In this document: positions 4,990-5,550 of the stretch, piece by piece
Layout of the letters: the number at the start of each line of letters is the position of its first letter
Position numbering within the stretch: the stretch's first letter is position 1
Source of the DNA: Clostridiales bacterium
Lineage (GTDB): Bacteria > Bacillota > Clostridia > Lachnospirales > Lachnospiraceae
NCBI GenBank assembly: GCA_019420425.1
Contig: JAHZHG010000087.1
Coordinates: forward strand, 1-5,550
Length of the DNA stretch: 5,550 bases
Reading direction: 5' to 3'
Notes under the pieces: generated by a model
Databases searched by the model: none
Seen by the model: the letters and a program-made list of their open reading frames with translations, nothing else
Told to the model about the DNA's origin: nothing
Made by a program: the position numbers and the translations under genes

Positions 4990-5550
4990 AGATCTGGAAG
5001 GTATCGGTTCCTTTCAGCTCCTTATTCGGGGAGATGACTACATTCTTATCGGAGATTACATATTCCAGAGATGCTCCTTCACCGACAACCGTATCCTGCA
5101 TGAGTACGCAGTTTCTTACCTTTGCGCCCTTGCTGATCTTAACGCCGCGGAAAAGGATACAGTTTTCTACTTCTCCTTCAATCACGCAGCCGTCGGCAGC
5201 CAGGATGTTTTTCACCCTTGAGCCGGGGATGTATCTGGTCGGGTTGTCGTCACGAATCTTGGTGTAAACCGGATTGGGAGAGAAGAGCCCGTCCAGGTTT
5301 TTTTCATCGAGAAGCTTCATGTTTTCGTTGAAATAGCTCCTCATATCGTTGATCCGTGCAAAATAGCCGTCAAACTTATAACCGCGGACATTCAGTCTCT
5401 CCAGGCGGGGAGCCAGTACGTCACGCTCAAAATATACGTATCCGCGGACGAAAGCCATGTTAATCAGATCAATGAGCAGCTCGCGTTCAATGGCGTAGAT
5501 GTTCATGGAGAAATTCTGAATCCCCTTTTCCTGGGCGTTGATCAGAATCT
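4964..5550 (-). CDS. glgD: Glucose-1-phosphate adenylyltransferase subunit GlgD, C-terminal part (5' end outside window)
   Basis: The frame is open from the right edge through ATG at 5506, which is internal, to TAA at 4964-4966. This gives 194 residues of a protein normally about 370 long. GlgD pairs with GlgC in Firmicutes to make ADP-glucose for glycogen synthesis; GlgD is usually regarded as the regulatory or weakly catalytic subunit. The visible part holds the end of the nucleotidyltransferase domain (ERELLIDLINMAFVRG, then GYKFDGYFARINDMRSYFNENM, about residues 55-77). It then has a C-terminal left-handed beta helix with hexapeptide repeats (about 114-174: VIEGEVENCILFRGVKISKG and onward), and a short GlgD-like tail ending FIEKGKTV. 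The FDGYFARINDMRSYFNENM block and tail favour GlgD over GlgC, although the catalytic N-terminus is not visible. A strong terminator follows. glgC would be expected upstream, beyond the right edge. Confidence 0.92.
   Translation of the reverse strand, partial: ILINAQEKGIQNFSMNIYAIERELLIDLINMAFVRGYVYFERDVLAPRLERLNVRGYKFDGYFARINDMRSYFNENMKLLDEKNLDGLFSPNPVYTKIRDDNPTRYIPGSRVKNILAADGCVIEGEVENCILFRGVKISKGAKVRNCVLMQDTVVGEGASLEYVISDKNVVISPNKELKGTDTFQIFIEKGKTV

Overview
The window looks like a chromosomal stretch of a Clostridia-type Firmicute, most likely Lachnospiraceae-like. The basis is a near-balanced GC content, strong AAGGAG ribosome binding sites, sigma-A type promoters, and a GlgD-type ADP-glucose pyrophosphorylase subunit, which is typical of the GlgC/GlgD pair of Firmicutes. 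This placement rests on gene content and protein style, not on a search. There are no rRNA or tRNA genes, CRISPR arrays, insertion sequences or phage genes.

Left part (1-2693, + strand): the C-terminal membrane domain of an MgtE-family magnesium channel/transporter, cut by the window edge, is followed 40 bp later by a complete polyphosphate kinase 1 gene (ppk1). No terminator is visible between them, so they are probably co-transcribed and pair Mg2+ uptake with synthesis of a Mg2+-binding polymer.

Middle (2694-3699, + strand): a short gap holds a weak GC-rich hairpin and a good extended -10 promoter. It leads to a 290-residue GNAT-fold acetyltransferase of unknown substrate. Its 3' end overlaps by 10 bp the 3' end of a convergent gene on the - strand.

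Right part (3690-5550, mainly - strand): glgD (cut by the right edge) ends at a 9-bp GC-rich terminator hairpin. Downstream is a FabK/nitronate monooxygenase-type flavoprotein gene with its own TTGACA-17-TATACC promoter and a TTTGAnnnTCAAA palindrome in the leader. That palindrome resembles FabT-type operators of fatty-acid genes.

The most unusual spot is the 215-bp glgD/flavoprotein gap. On the + strand it carries a 21-bp perfect palindrome containing TATAAT, then a near-ideal ribosome binding site and an ATG. These serve only a 30-codon ORF that runs through the glgD terminator. It may be an orphaned promoter/operator of a lost gene, a small-protein gene, or a short RNA. I saw no clearly new multi-gene system; the rest of the window is ordinary housekeeping or metabolic content.
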